DNA of 64,000 nucleotides from Glaciihabitans sp. INWT7. GTDB lineage: Bacteria > Actinomycetota > Actinomycetes > Actinomycetales > Microbacteriaceae. How positions within the stretch are numbered: position 1 is the first letter of the stretch; every line of letters starts with the position of its first letter. Made by a program: the position numbers and the translations under genes. The notes under the pieces are model-generated. The model saw nothing but the letters and a program-made list of their open reading frames with translations. It ran no database searches and was not told where the DNA came from. The stretch covers positions 3,104,419 through 3,168,418 of the forward strand of contig NZ_CP043653.1 in the NCBI RefSeq assembly GCF_014217685.1, read 5' to 3'. Positions 8,492 to 17,395 of this stretch are shown here, one piece after another.

Positions 8492-10990
8492 TCAGAACAC
8501 CAGAACCAGCGACGGCCAGGAGGCGGAATCCACGAGTTGCGCGTCGCCGCCGTAGGTGGCGGTGAGCAGGTGGATGCCGCGGCCGAGCTTCGGCAGCGTC
8601 ACTGTCACCCGGCCGTTGTCGGCCGCCGTCAGCGTCGCGGAGGCGATGACCGTGCGACCGTCGCGCACCACGACGTCTCCGGTCGGCGCGAGGCCGCGGG
8701 CGGACACCACCACCCGGTAGACGACCGGCGAGTTGTGGCGCACGAACACGCGGTCCACGGATGCCCGCGTGGTGGAGGCGAGGCGATCGACCGTCACTGG
8801 CGCGGAGGTCGCTGCCCCGGGAGTGGTGCCGGGGGCGCTCGCCGTAACCGTCACGCTGATCGCTGCGCCAGCATCCGCGGGCACCACGGTGTAGGTCGCG
8901 GCTGTCGCTGCGTCGATCGGCACCCCGGCGCGATTCCACTGGTACGCGAAGGCCGGCGAGGCGACGCTCCACGTTCCCGGGGAGGCCGTGAGAGTGCGAC
9001 CGACCTTCGCGACGCCTGTGATCGTCGGGGCAGTGACAGAGGTGATGGCCGGCACCGTGATCGTGAGCGGAACGTCGATCGACGTGCCGGTCTGCGGCAC
9101 GGCGACCGTGAGCACCAGGGTGCCAGCAGGCGTGTTCGTGGGAACGGTGACTGCGACGGACGCCCGGCCGACCTCATCCGTGAGGTCGACGACCGAGGGA
9201 TCGATGGCGGACTGCCCGAGCACGACACCGCCCGCACTGACCGTGGCGGTGCCGGAGTTGGGCTCGCCATTGGAGAACAGCAGCGACGAGAGATCGAGGG
9301 TCACGCCATCTCCGGGCCGTGCGGTGGCCGAGGAGAGGGTGACGCCCACCGCCCGCTGCGCGTAGTCGGGGGACGCGACCGGGTTCGCCACGAAGTAGTC
9401 GACCATGCTCTGCAGGTCGATCTTTCCGGTGTCACCGGCGTTCGTTCCCTTGGCGAGGGTCACGAAGTTGTCACCACCGGAGGCGAGGAACGAGTTCACC
9501 ACCACCGAGACCGAATCAGTCGCGGCCAGCGGAACGCCGTTCACCGTGATCGCCGTGATGTGACTGCCGGCGGCCGCCGTCGGGTCATAGCGATACTCGA
9601 GGGACTTCGACACGCCGAGCTTGAGGAATGGGCGGGTCGATGTCGCCGGCTGCCACTGCTCCTCGAGCACCTGCTTGAGCTGCGCGCCCGTGAGCGTCTC
9701 GGTCACGAGCGTGTTGGCGAAGGGCTGCACGCTCGCGGCCTCCTGGTAGGTGACCCGACCGTCGACATCGTTCGGGGTGTTGGCACTGGCCTTGTACTTG
9801 AGATCCGTGCGGAGACCGCCCGGATTCATCAGCGCGACCTGTGCCTTGCCGTTTGTTGCCCAGAGCTGCACATCCGCGACGAAGTTGCCGAGCGGGGACT
9901 CTCCCCCACGGTTCTCGGTGACTCCGTCTTTCTGGCTCGCCCGGTTGAAGTCGGCGGTGATCGTGCCGACGGGCACCGAGCCCTTGTCCTTCGCGGCGGC
10001 CACCGCGGCGGCGACGATGCTCGCGACGGCGGGGTCGGGAGCGAAGGCTCCGAACAGCGGCTTCACCTCGGAGGTGATGCTGAGCAGCGCTTTGGTGGTG
10101 GGGTCTACCGAAAGGGAGAGGTGGCCGTAGCTTTCGCCGTATTTGCCCGCCTGCAGCACCGGACGGGTGCGGTCGGTGCCCGGCACCGGCAACTGCCAGT
10201 TGTAGGCCTGGTGGGTGTGCCCGGAGACGATGGCGTCGACGTTGGCGTCTACCGTGCTCACGATCTTGCCGAAGGCGGAGTCGCCGGTGGCGCTCGCGAG
10301 CGTGGCATCCGCCGCTCCCTCGTGGACTGTCAAGACAATGACATCCGCCTCGCCGTTGGTGGGATCGCCGTCGCTCAGCTGGTCCGCGACTCGATTGACC
10401 TCTGTCGGGATGTCCCGGAATTCGAGTTTCGCGACCCCGGCCGGGCTCACCAGCGATGGCGTCTCATCCGTCGTCGCTCCGATGAAGCCGACGGTGATGC
10501 CGCCCACCTGCTTGAGGGCGTACTGGGCGAACTCCGGCTGGCCGGTGGTGCGGTTGTAGATATTCGCGCTGAGCAGCGGATAGTTCGTGGCCGGGATCAC
10601 CCGGCCCTCGAGGTCGGCCTGGCCCTGGTCGAGTTCGTGGTTGCCGATCGCGCTGGCGTCGACGCCGATCGCGTTCAGCGCATCGATGGTTGGTTGGTCT
10701 TTCTGGATGAAGCTGGTGAAGGTGGAGGCTCCGATGGAGTCACCGCCGGAGACCAGGAGAGTGTTGGGGTTTGCCGCCCGGAACGAGTTCACCAGGCCGC
10801 CGAGCACGGCAGCACCCGCCGAGGGGGACGAGGCTTCGAGGCGACCGTGGAAGTCGTTGAAGCTGAGGATGTCGATGGCGACCGGCGCATCCGCAGCGGT
10901 GGCGGAGGATGCGGCGAGCGTCGGGATACCGAGCGCGATAGCGAGCGCGATAGCCGGGATAGTGGATCGGCGGGAACGGAAGAGTGCCAT
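8492..10990 (-). CDS. Secreted bifunctional metallophosphatase/5'-nucleotidase with Ig-like C-terminus
   Basis: From the ATG at 10990 (AAGGAG 8-13 bases upstream) the protein has 832 residues. It starts with a signal peptide ending near ATAADAP (about 34). The metallophosphatase domain shows NDFHGR at 45-50, SGGDSIG at 81-87, GNHELD at 116-121 and SGHTHQAY near 236. A 5'-nucleotidase C-terminal domain follows to about 500. The last ~300 residues are beta-rich, Thr/Val/Ala-rich Ig-like modules. There is no LPXTG signal or terminal membrane helix, so it is probably secreted. It would release phosphate or nucleosides from extracellular nucleotides. Confidence 0.92.
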   Translation of the reverse strand: MALFRSRRSTIPAIALAIALGIPTLAASSATAADAPVAIDILSFNDFHGRLEASSPSAGAAVLGGLVNSFRAANPNTLLVSGGDSIGASTFTSFIQKDQPTIDALNAIGVDASAIGNHELDQGQADLEGRVIPATNYPLLSANIYNRTTGQPEFAQYALKQVGGITVGFIGATTDETPSLVSPAGVAKLEFRDIPTEVNRVADQLSDGDPTNGEADVIVLTVHEGAADATLASATGDSAFGKIVSTVDANVDAIVSGHTHQAYNWQLPVPGTDRTRPVLQAGKYGESYGHLSLSVDPTTKALLSITSEVKPLFGAFAPDPAVASIVAAAVAAAKDKGSVPVGTITADFNRASQKDGVTENRGGESPLGNFVADVQLWATNGKAQVALMNPGGLRTDLKYKASANTPNDVDGRVTYQEAASVQPFANTLVTETLTGAQLKQVLEEQWQPATSTRPFLKLGVSKSLEYRYDPTAAAGSHITAITVNGVPLAATDSVSVVVNSFLASGGDNFVTLAKGTNAGDTGKIDLQSMVDYFVANPVASPDYAQRAVGVTLSSATARPGDGVTLDLSSLLFSNGEPNSGTATVSAGGVVLGQSAIDPSVVDLTDEVGRASVAVTVPTNTPAGTLVLTVAVPQTGTSIDVPLTITVPAITSVTAPTITGVAKVGRTLTASPGTWSVASPAFAYQWNRAGVPIDAATAATYTVVPADAGAAISVTVTASAPGTTPGAATSAPVTVDRLASTTRASVDRVFVRHNSPVVYRVVVSARGLAPTGDVVVRDGRTVIASATLTAADNGRVTVTLPKLGRGIHLLTATYGGDAQLVDSASWPSLVLVF

Positions 10991-11038
10991 TGCTTCGTGT
11001 GTCTCCTTGGGTGCACGGCGCGTGCAGACGATGAGGTC

Positions 11039-11120
11039 CACCCCCGATCGGGGGGTGATGTGCACCCTATCCGCTCGACCGCCGCCGATGGAAGGTCCTT
11101 TACCAAATGGTCATCGGCGG
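11039..11120. promoter_or_regulatory. Two inverted repeats in the 5'-nucleotidase / EamA divergent promoter region
   Basis: A near-perfect palindrome CACCCCCGATCGGGGGGTG at 11039-11057 and a perfect 9-bp inverted repeat CCGCCGATG (11082-11090) / CATCGGCGG (11112-11120) lie between the start at 10990 (minus) and 11162 (plus). Either could be an operator. No known consensus was matched with certainty; a Pho-box reading was considered and is not convincing. Confidence 0.45.
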
Positions 11121-11161
11121 TTACCACTACCGTTGAGTTCTCCCTCCAGAAAAGGTCTCCC

Positions 11162-12028
11162 GTGCTCGCTGTGTTCGTCGGCGTCACGGCAGCGCTCATT
11201 TTCGGATCCGCGGACTTCGCCGGGGGCATGGCGGCGAAGCGCATCAGTGCGGTGCGCGTGACCGCGATCGGCGGACTCTCGGGACTCGTGCTCCTGCTGC
11301 TCGCACTTCCGCTGTTCCCGAGCGTGTGGTCAACGAAAGCGGTGCTCCTCGGTGGCATCACCGGCGTCACGGGGGCTCTCGCCGTCGTGCTGCTCTATGC
11401 GTGTCTCGCCATCGGACCCATGAGCATCCTGTCGCCGCTCACCGCCGTGATCTCGGCCGTTGTGCCGGTGCTTGCGGGGGTGATCCGGGGCGAACGGCTG
11501 ACCACCCTCGGTTACGTCGCGATCCCCGTCGCGCTGGTCGCCGTCGTGCTCGTGGGCTTTGTTCCCGAGCGCGGGGCGGTGCGCCCGTCGCTGAAGGCGC
11601 TCGCGATGGCGGTCGGATCCGGCGCCCTCATCGGCGTTTTCCTCATCCTGATCGACCTGACCCCGGACGATTCGGGGCTCGTTCCCCTCGTGGTGAGCCG
11701 GGCCGTCAATGCCACAGTGATGTTCAGCGCCATCGCGGTCGGCGCGCTGTGGGTGCGCCGCCGGGGAACGTCGACTGCCGGTGCCGCCCGGTGGATGCCC
11801 GGCCTGGCGCTGGCCGTCGTCGCCGGTGTGATCGATGCGACCGCGAACGCCCTGCTGCTCGTGGGCCTTCGCCTCGGCGAGCTCACCATCCAGTCCGTGC
11901 TCACGGCGCTCTATCCCGCTGGCACGATCATTCTCGCCGCAATCGTGTTGCGCGAACGGATCGCCCCGGTGCAGGTGGTGGGACTCGTTCTGGCCCTCAC
12001 GGCCGCGGCCATGCTCGCGGTGGCCTAG
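11162..12028 (+). CDS. EamA (DMT) family transporter, copy 1
   Basis: A 288-residue drug/metabolite transporter with ten predicted membrane segments in two EamA repeats. The GTG at 11162 is preceded by AAAAGG. The central stretch VVLLYACLAIGPMSILSPL (about 75-93) and the C-terminal VLRERIAPVQVVGL are nearly shared with the next gene, so the two are tandem duplicates. The open frame continues upstream antisense to the 5'-nucleotidase, but membrane sequence begins only here. Substrate unknown. Confidence 0.88.
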   Translation: MLAVFVGVTAALIFGSADFAGGMAAKRISAVRVTAIGGLSGLVLLLLALPLFPSVWSTKAVLLGGITGVTGALAVVLLYACLAIGPMSILSPLTAVISAVVPVLAGVIRGERLTTLGYVAIPVALVAVVLVGFVPERGAVRPSLKALAMAVGSGALIGVFLILIDLTPDDSGLVPLVVSRAVNATVMFSAIAVGALWVRRRGTSTAGAARWMPGLALAVVAGVIDATANALLLVGLRLGELTIQSVLTALYPAGTIILAAIVLRERIAPVQVVGLVLALTAAAMLAVA

Positions 12029-12037
12029 GAGCATGCG

Positions 12038-12892
12038 GTGCTGAGCGTCGTTCTCGCCCTTGCGGGCTCCGTCATCTACGGGGCGAGTGACTTCTTCGGA
12101 GGCCTCGCCGCCCGCGGCACGAGCGCCGTGAGGGTGACGCTGATCAACTCGATCTCCGGCCTCGCGATATTGATCGTCGCAGCCCTCGTGCTCCCCAGCC
12201 GGTGGGGCAGCTCCGTGTTGCTGTGGGGCGGGCTCGCCGGTGCCTGCGGGGCGGTAGCGCTCGTGCTGCTCTATGCCTGTCTCGCCATCGGACCGATGAG
12301 CATCCTCTCCCCGATCCTGGCCCTGGTGGCCGCGGTGATCCCGATCGCTGTGGGTTTCGCGCGCGGCGAGCGCCTGAGCGGGCTGGGGTACCTCGGCCTC
12401 GCCGTCGGGCTGGTCGCGATCATCCTGATCTGCCTTGTTCCGGGCGAACGCGCCGTTCGCCCGAGCCCCCGCGGCATTGTCATGGCGGTAGGAGCCGGGA
12501 TCGCGATCGGTGGGTACCTCGTCTTCATCGACCTCACGCCGCCCGACAGTGGGCCGGCGCCGCTGCTCGTCACATTCGTCGTCACCGGCGTGGTGATGTC
12601 GGTGGCCCTGTTGGGCCAGCGGCTGGCGCGGCGCGGCGCGCCACGCCCGCCGATCACCAGGGCGACAGTCATCTTCTCCGTCCTCTGTGGGCTGACGGAT
12701 GCCGCGGCAGCGTTCCTGTTTCTGCTCGCGCTGCGCGCGGGAGAACTCTCGATCGTGTCGGTGCTGAACGCGCTCGCCCCGGCCGGCACCATCGTGCTCG
12801 CCGCCCTCGTGCTGCGAGAGCGGATCGCGCCGGTGCAGTGGGTCGGCCTCGCGGTCGCGCTCGTGGCGGCCGCGCTTCTCGCGCTGGCCTGA
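12038..12892 (+). CDS. EamA (DMT) family transporter, copy 2
   Basis: A 284-residue paralogue of the preceding gene, starting at GTG 12038 nine bases after its stop, with AGGAG overlapping the spacer. It keeps LVLLYACLAIGPMSILSP and VLRERIAPVQWVGL but differs elsewhere. The pair may act as a heterodimer, as small DMT pairs do, or be an independent duplication; both are already full-length two-repeat proteins, which favours the second view. Confidence 0.88.
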   Translation: MLSVVLALAGSVIYGASDFFGGLAARGTSAVRVTLINSISGLAILIVAALVLPSRWGSSVLLWGGLAGACGAVALVLLYACLAIGPMSILSPILALVAAVIPIAVGFARGERLSGLGYLGLAVGLVAIILICLVPGERAVRPSPRGIVMAVGAGIAIGGYLVFIDLTPPDSGPAPLLVTFVVTGVVMSVALLGQRLARRGAPRPPITRATVIFSVLCGLTDAAAAFLFLLALRAGELSIVSVLNALAPAGTIVLAALVLRERIAPVQWVGLAVALVAAALLALA

Positions 12893-12925
12893 CGCGCTGG
12901 CCTGACCGGTCGGGCCGTCGTGTTC

Positions 12926-12942
12926 CCGGCGGCGGTCGCCGG
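12926..12942. terminator. Short hairpin between convergent genes
   Basis: CCGGCG (12926-12931) pairs with CGCCGG (12937-12942) around a 5-base loop, in the gap between the second EamA gene and the convergent secreted-protein gene. There is no T-run, so this is a weak call. Confidence 0.3.
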
Positions 12943-12971
12943 AGGTGGAGACCCTGGTGGCCCCGGAGCGA

Positions 12972-13835
12972 CTAGCCGATGCGCTGGAGGGCCGTGAAGC
13001 GCATGTCGGTGAAACCGGAGGCGCAGGTCTGGAAGAGCAGGTCGTACCCGCGAGGGATGTCCTCGGCGTGGTTGACCTCGCCGTTGAGGTGCGCCACCAC
13101 TCCGATCACGCGGTAGCGGCCGGCATCCAGACCAGTGATCGTGACGATCGCACCGGCAGCGGTGGGGAATCGGCTGCCTCCGCAGCTGCTGTGCTCTGCG
13201 ATGACCCGAACCTGGTACACCGCGGTGACGTCCACGGCGCCGCGGCACTGGTTGATCTCATTCTGGAAGCCGCTGGTCCACACGCGCTGTACGAACCCCT
13301 GGGCGGCCCGAGCGGCAGCCTCGGCCGCCGCCTGGGCTGCGGCTTGCGCTGCCGCCTGCGCCGCCGCCGCCGCGGCGGCCTGTGCTGCCGCGGCGGCCGC
13401 AGCGGCAGCGGCAGCGGCTTCGTGCTCGGCCTTCAGCTGTGCCGCCGCGCGGGCGAGCGCCTCGATGCGGACGTCCCGCTGGGAGAGGAAGTCGCCGAGC
13501 ACGACGGTGCGGACGACGTGCTCGACAGTGGGTGCCGCCGGGGCGACCGCTGCGGGCTGAGGAGCCTGCGCCACGATTGCGGGCGCGGCCGGGACGACGA
13601 GGATGGATGGACGAGCAGTCCACAGCGACGCCGCGCTCACGCTGTTGGTCGTGCCCGCCTCGGCGCCGACGGCCACCGTCTCGCTGCGGGCGGGCTGGGC
13701 GCTCTGCGCAGCGGCGCGATCCGCCGGGAAGAGGGGAGCGAGGATGGCGACGCTGGCAGCGGTGACCCCGACGACGAGGGTCGTCAGCGCCCGGCGGAAT
13801 GCCGTCGCAGATGGTGCGGAGTCGCTGAAAGACAT
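12972..13835 (-). CDS. Secreted alanine-rich protein with possible sortase-like C-terminal domain
   Basis: 287 residues. A hydrophobic signal segment covers about 14-36. Residues 125-180 are an Ala/Gln/Glu-rich segment, probably a rigid helix or coiled coil. The C-terminal ~105 residues (183-287) hold VIAEHSSCGG with His215, YDLLFQTCASG with Cys271 and MRF with Arg279. The order His, Thr-Cys, Arg and the beta-rich context resemble a sortase fold, but overall similarity is weak and two further cysteines (197, 218) could form a disulfide instead. I treat the sortase reading as inference. Start supported by a GGGGA site before ATG 13835. Confidence 0.6.
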   Translation of the reverse strand: MSFSDSAPSATAFRRALTTLVVGVTAASVAILAPLFPADRAAAQSAQPARSETVAVGAEAGTTNSVSAASLWTARPSILVVPAAPAIVAQAPQPAAVAPAAPTVEHVVRTVVLGDFLSQRDVRIEALARAAAQLKAEHEAAAAAAAAAAAAQAAAAAAAQAAAQAAAQAAAEAAARAAQGFVQRVWTSGFQNEINQCRGAVDVTAVYQVRVIAEHSSCGGSRFPTAAGAIVTITGLDAGRYRVIGVVAHLNGEVNHAEDIPRGYDLLFQTCASGFTDMRFTALQRIG

Positions 13836-14212
13836 GGAATCCCCGATTCAGTCACAGATGAACATGTGCTGTGTCGGGTGGTTAGTCGCAGCGTTTCTGT
13901 GAGTTGCCTAGGGAGCGCCTCACACCTGAAACGCTAACAGAATCCCGCGAGGGGTCAACCCGCATTTGTACCCCGACCAGTCGCGGCAGGCTCGGCGCGG
14001 TCTCATTTTCGTACAGCCGCTGAAATACACCACGATCGAGCTACCGCCCATGCGCCATGGTGATATCGATCTCATTCCGGGAAATACCCGGTGAAGGCGA
14101 ACTTCGAAGAAGCGGGGTACAGGCGCGGTCGTGTACCCCATTCGAACCGATCCGCCGGCCCCGACTGACGCGGCCCCTCCCCTGAATTGGGGGGCTCGCG
14201 CCTCCCACGACC
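13836..14212. other. Intergenic region with an 8-bp hairpin
   Basis: No gene supported in 377 bases. It should contain the promoter of the secreted protein on its right-hand side and the 3' region of the muramidase-like gene. A perfect hairpin GGGGTACA (14114-14121) / TGTACCCC (14132-14139) is present, and CCCCTCCCC...GGGGGG at about 14176-14193 could form a loose terminator-like stem. Confidence 0.5.
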
Positions 14213-15076
14213 TCAGCCTCCGGTCGGTGAACCGAACCACTCGGTGAAAGCGACCCAGAAATTGCGGTTGCCGTAAGAGGAACATGCATCCCCCTGACCG
14301 TGCGGATTGGCCAGGGCCGCGGCATTCGGCTGGTACGGCGTGTAGTTGTAGAGCGCGGCGGTCGCCTGATTGCGGATGTCCACCACGGCCGCCCCGCACG
14401 TCGCCTGCGGATTGAACTTCACCAGCACCGGCCCCACCCGGTAGCGCCAGTGTGCCGGATCCAGCAGGTAGCTGCGCAGTTGCTTCGCTGCGCGGTACAC
14501 CTGGGAGGCGAATCCATAGAACTCCGTGTCGCAGGCGGCGGAGTCGGGGCATCCGTACCCCATGGCCACCCGGTACGCACGCTGCGTCGGCGACACCGCC
14601 GTGATGAGTCCCTGTTCCTTCTGCAGCATCACGAGCAGCACCTTCGGGTTGATGCGGCAGGCGTGTGCCACCTGCACCACGATTCGGCTGGCGAGAACGC
14701 CCGACTCCCGCGGCAGTGCGGCGCACTGCCCGCCGGTCGAAGCCGCACGGGCCGGAAGTTCGGACCGGTAGGCGCGAAGGCAGGTGGTCTCGCTGGTGAA
14801 GGCGCATCCGGGTGCCTGTTCGGCGAGGAATGACTGCACCTGCGCTTCGTTCAGCGACCGCGAGTCGGAAAGCACCCGGTCGGAGAGGATGTATCCAGGG
14901 TCGAAAACCGCGACGCCGGCGACGGCCAGATCGTGATGCGGCGGGGACGCGGCCTCGGCCTCGGCGGGCCCGCGGCCGGCCGCGAGACCGCCGAGGATCA
15001 CCGCGAGTATCGAGGCGACCGCGACGGCGCGGAGCACGACGACGGATCGCGGATCGGGCTGACGACGGGACGGCAT
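14213..15076 (-). CDS. Secreted cell-wall-lytic-like protein (putative muramidase fold)
   Basis: 287 residues from ATG 15076. A hydrophobic segment at about 12-33 is a signal peptide. The mature protein begins with FDPGYILSD and continues with a core INPKVLLVMLQKEQGLIT (143-159) in which Glu154 sits like the catalytic Glu of goose-type lysozymes and lytic transglycosylases, followed by AYRVAMGYGCPDSAACD and a VYRAAKQLRSY helix. Six or more cysteines suggest disulfides outside the cell. The C-terminus NFWVAFTEWFGSP is aromatic. I recall similar secreted proteins in actinobacteria; activity on peptidoglycan is inferred, not shown. Confidence 0.65.
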   Translation of the reverse strand: MPSRRQPDPRSVVVLRAVAVASILAVILGGLAAGRGPAEAEAASPPHHDLAVAGVAVFDPGYILSDRVLSDSRSLNEAQVQSFLAEQAPGCAFTSETTCLRAYRSELPARAASTGGQCAALPRESGVLASRIVVQVAHACRINPKVLLVMLQKEQGLITAVSPTQRAYRVAMGYGCPDSAACDTEFYGFASQVYRAAKQLRSYLLDPAHWRYRVGPVLVKFNPQATCGAAVVDIRNQATAALYNYTPYQPNAAALANPHGQGDACSSYGNRNFWVAFTEWFGSPTGG

Positions 15077-15180
15077 CCCTCCATCTTCGTCGCCTCGTGC
15101 CGCGCCGCCTAGATCTGCCCGTTCGATCCGGCGGGTGGATACCGGGCAACGCCCCCTTCGTCGCACCCCCGCGGAACGAC

Positions 15181-15214
15181 GAAGGGCGCCCATCCGATCG
15201 GATGGACGCCCTTC
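15181..15214 (-). terminator. Long hairpin terminator of the DEAD-box helicase gene
   Basis: GAAGGGCG-CCATCCG pairs with CGGATGG-CGCCCTTC across 15181-15214 with a single C/A mismatch and almost no loop. It begins 15 bases past the helicase stop (15229) and stands in front of the next minus-strand gene. Confidence 0.75.
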
Positions 15215-15228
15215 GGCACAACTGGTGG

Positions 15229-17331
15229 CTACAGCGCGGCGAGTTCCTCGATCACGCGGTCGCCGGGAGCGGCGTTGACCATGGACGCGGTGATCTCGGC
15301 GCGGCCGAGCAGCTCGTCCATGCGGCGACGACGCGCCTTCGAGATGAGCGTCACGACGGTACCGACCTTGCCCGCGCGGCCGGTGCGGCCCGAGCGGTGC
15401 AGGTAGGTCTTGTACTCGTCGGGGGCGTCGGCCTGGATCACGAGCGAGATGTCGTCCACGTGGATGCCGCGGGCTGCGACATCCGTCGCCACGAGCACGT
15501 TGACCCGGCCGCTGGTGAGCAGCTGGAGGTTGCGCGTGCGTCGCGACTGGTTGAGGTCGCCGTGAAGGGAGGTGGCCGGGATTCCGGCGTCCTCGAGCTG
15601 GTCGGCCAGCTGCTCGGCGAACGCGCGAGTGCGGGCGAAGATCAGCGTCTTGCCCTCGCCACCGGCGAGCTCCTCGATGATGCGGGTCTTGTCGCGCTGC
15701 TCGATGAGCAGCACACGATGGTCGATCGTGGAAGACGCCTGGTCTTCCCCGGCGACCTCGTGCACGGCGGGATCCTTGAGGAACTGCTTGACCAGGGTGG
15801 CGACACCCTTGTCGAGAGTTGCCGAGAACAGCAGCTTCTGGCCGCCCGCCTTGGTGGACTCGAGGATGCGCTGCACCGGCTCGAGGAAGCCGAGGTCGCA
15901 CATGTGGTCGGCCTCGTCGAGCACGGTCACGAAGACCTCGCTCAGGTCGAGACGGCCCTGCTCGATGAGATCTTCGACGCGACCGGGAGTCGCGATGACG
16001 ATGTCGACTCCGCGCTGGAGGGTGGAGACCTGCTTGTACTGCGGCACGCCGCCGACGATCGTCGTGGTGAACAGGCCGACGCTGCGGGCGATGGGCTGCA
16101 CCGTGCGGTCGATCTGCATGGCGAGCTCACGGGTCGGGGCGAGGATCAGCGCGCGGGGCTTGCGGCCCGGCTTGCGTCCTGCGCCACCCATGTTCTCCAT
16201 GAGGCGCTCCACGAGGGGGGCTCCGAAGGCGATGGTCTTGCCGGATCCGGTCTTTCCGCGACCGAGCACGTCCTTGCCGGCGAGCACATCCGGGATGGTG
16301 GCGGCTTGGATCGGGAACGGCGTCTCTGCGCCCATCACGATGAGCTGGCGGGTCATGTTGTCGCCGATGCCGAGGTCTTTCCAGCTGACGCCGGCCGCAT
16401 CACCCGCGGTGATGACCTTGGCCTCGAGACGCTCGAGCACGACGTCTTCGTGGGCCGCGAAAGCCGTCGACTTGGCGTCGTTCTTGGCCGGGTAGTAGTC
16501 GCTGTCGCGACGCGGAGCACGATCCTCGAAGGAGCGAGCCGGGCGGTCATTGTATGACGGACGCTCGGTACGCGCCGGACGATCGTTGTACGCGGGACGG
16601 TCCGTACGAGCGGGCCGGTCGTTGTACGCGGGACGGTCCGTGCGAGCGGGACGATCGTTGTACGCAGGACGATCCGTGCGCGGGGCGCGGTCGTTGTACG
16701 ACGGACGCTCGGTACGCGCTGGACGATCGTTGTACGCAGGGCGGTCCGTGCGCGGGGCGCGGTCGTTGTACGACGGACGCTCGGTACGCGCCGGACGGTC
16801 GTTGTACGCGGGACGCTCCGTACGCGCCGGGCGATCGTTGTACGCGGGGCGCTCGGTGCGCGGGGCGCGGTCGTTGGTCGCCGGGCGGTCCCCATACGAC
16901 GGACGCTCGGTGCGAGCCGGGCGGTCGCCGTAGGCCGGGCGCGCCGGACGCTCGGTGCTGTTGTAGGACGGGCGGGCCGGGCGGTCTCCGTAGGAGGGAC
17001 GCGCGGGGCGGTCGCTGTAGGAGGGACGCTCGGTGCGCTCGCCGTAGGAGGGGCGCTCGGTGCGCTGGGGGCGGTCGCCGTAGGACGGGCGAGCCGGACG
17101 CTCATTGGTCGGAGTCCAGTTGGGTCGGCGATCCGTGGATGCCGGGCGCTCGGTGCCGGCGGGACGGTCGCCGGTGCGGGCGGCGCGCTCATCCGCGTTC
17201 CAGCGCTTCTTCACCGGGGCGTCATTGTGGAAGCCGCGGTGGCCCTCGCTGCGGCTGCCATTCTTGGCGGGTCCGGCGGAGTTGTACTTTTTGACAGGTC
17301 GGCCTGAGGCCGCTTTTTTATCGAAGGGCAT
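15229..17331 (-). CDS. DEAD-box RNA helicase with repeat-expanded RP/YND-rich N-terminus
   Basis: 700 residues from ATG 17331 (GGAAA upstream). The C-terminal ~410 residues are a complete DEAD-box core: GRGKTGSGKT at 357-366, APTREL, DEAD at 472-475, SAT at 503-505, ARGIH and HRSGRTGRAG at 645-654. It would unwind RNA in ribosome assembly or cold adaptation. The first ~285 residues are basic low-complexity sequence dominated by ten 12-residue units (residues 149-268) of the form RPxYNDRPARTE. Such tails usually bind RNA and can drive condensates. Most family members have their disordered tail at the C-terminus; an N-terminal position with this regular repeat is unusual. Confidence 0.93.
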   Translation of the reverse strand: MPFDKKAASGRPVKKYNSAGPAKNGSRSEGHRGFHNDAPVKKRWNADERAARTGDRPAGTERPASTDRRPNWTPTNERPARPSYGDRPQRTERPSYGERTERPSYSDRPARPSYGDRPARPSYNSTERPARPAYGDRPARTERPSYGDRPATNDRAPRTERPAYNDRPARTERPAYNDRPARTERPSYNDRAPRTDRPAYNDRPARTERPSYNDRAPRTDRPAYNDRPARTDRPAYNDRPARTDRPAYNDRPARTERPSYNDRPARSFEDRAPRRDSDYYPAKNDAKSTAFAAHEDVVLERLEAKVITAGDAAGVSWKDLGIGDNMTRQLIVMGAETPFPIQAATIPDVLAGKDVLGRGKTGSGKTIAFGAPLVERLMENMGGAGRKPGRKPRALILAPTRELAMQIDRTVQPIARSVGLFTTTIVGGVPQYKQVSTLQRGVDIVIATPGRVEDLIEQGRLDLSEVFVTVLDEADHMCDLGFLEPVQRILESTKAGGQKLLFSATLDKGVATLVKQFLKDPAVHEVAGEDQASSTIDHRVLLIEQRDKTRIIEELAGGEGKTLIFARTRAFAEQLADQLEDAGIPATSLHGDLNQSRRTRNLQLLTSGRVNVLVATDVAARGIHVDDISLVIQADAPDEYKTYLHRSGRTGRAGKVGTVVTLISKARRRRMDELLGRAEITASMVNAAPGDRVIEELAAL
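16528..16887. repeat. Ten 36-bp tandem repeats inside the helicase gene
   Basis: The stretch encoding helicase residues 149-268 consists of ten in-frame 36-bp units. Codon choice varies between units (CGATCG/CGGTCG, TACGCG/TACGAC), but neighbouring units are very alike, so copy number may change by slippage or unequal recombination without shifting the frame. Confidence 0.85.
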
Positions 17332-17361
17332 AGACGTATTTCCGGGTTGTGTTTAAGTGCA

Positions 17362-17395
17362 TGGCAGCACACTGCCAACAAGCAGTGTTTCTGCT
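17362..17395 (-). promoter_or_regulatory. Two adjacent hairpins in the helicase leader
   Basis: TGGCAG/CTGCCA (17362-17367, 17372-17377) and AGCAG/CTGCT (17381-17385, 17391-17395) lie 31-65 bases upstream of the helicase ATG on the transcribed minus strand. They could shape a structured 5' leader. The rest of 17396-17605 holds the divergent promoters; no gene is seen there. Confidence 0.4.

Noticed and set aside
8537-11161. N-terminal 875 codons of the open frame leading to EamA copy 1
   Set aside because: Antisense to the 5'-nucleotidase and without family similarity; the transporter begins at GTG 11162.
12038-12892. EmrE-like small multidrug pair
   Set aside because: Both proteins are ~285 residues with two EamA repeats, not 110-residue SMR proteins.
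16550-16933. Plus-strand open frame with ARYAPDD-like repeats
   Set aside because: It is the mirror of the helicase repeat region; the opposite strand encodes a clear DEAD-box protein.
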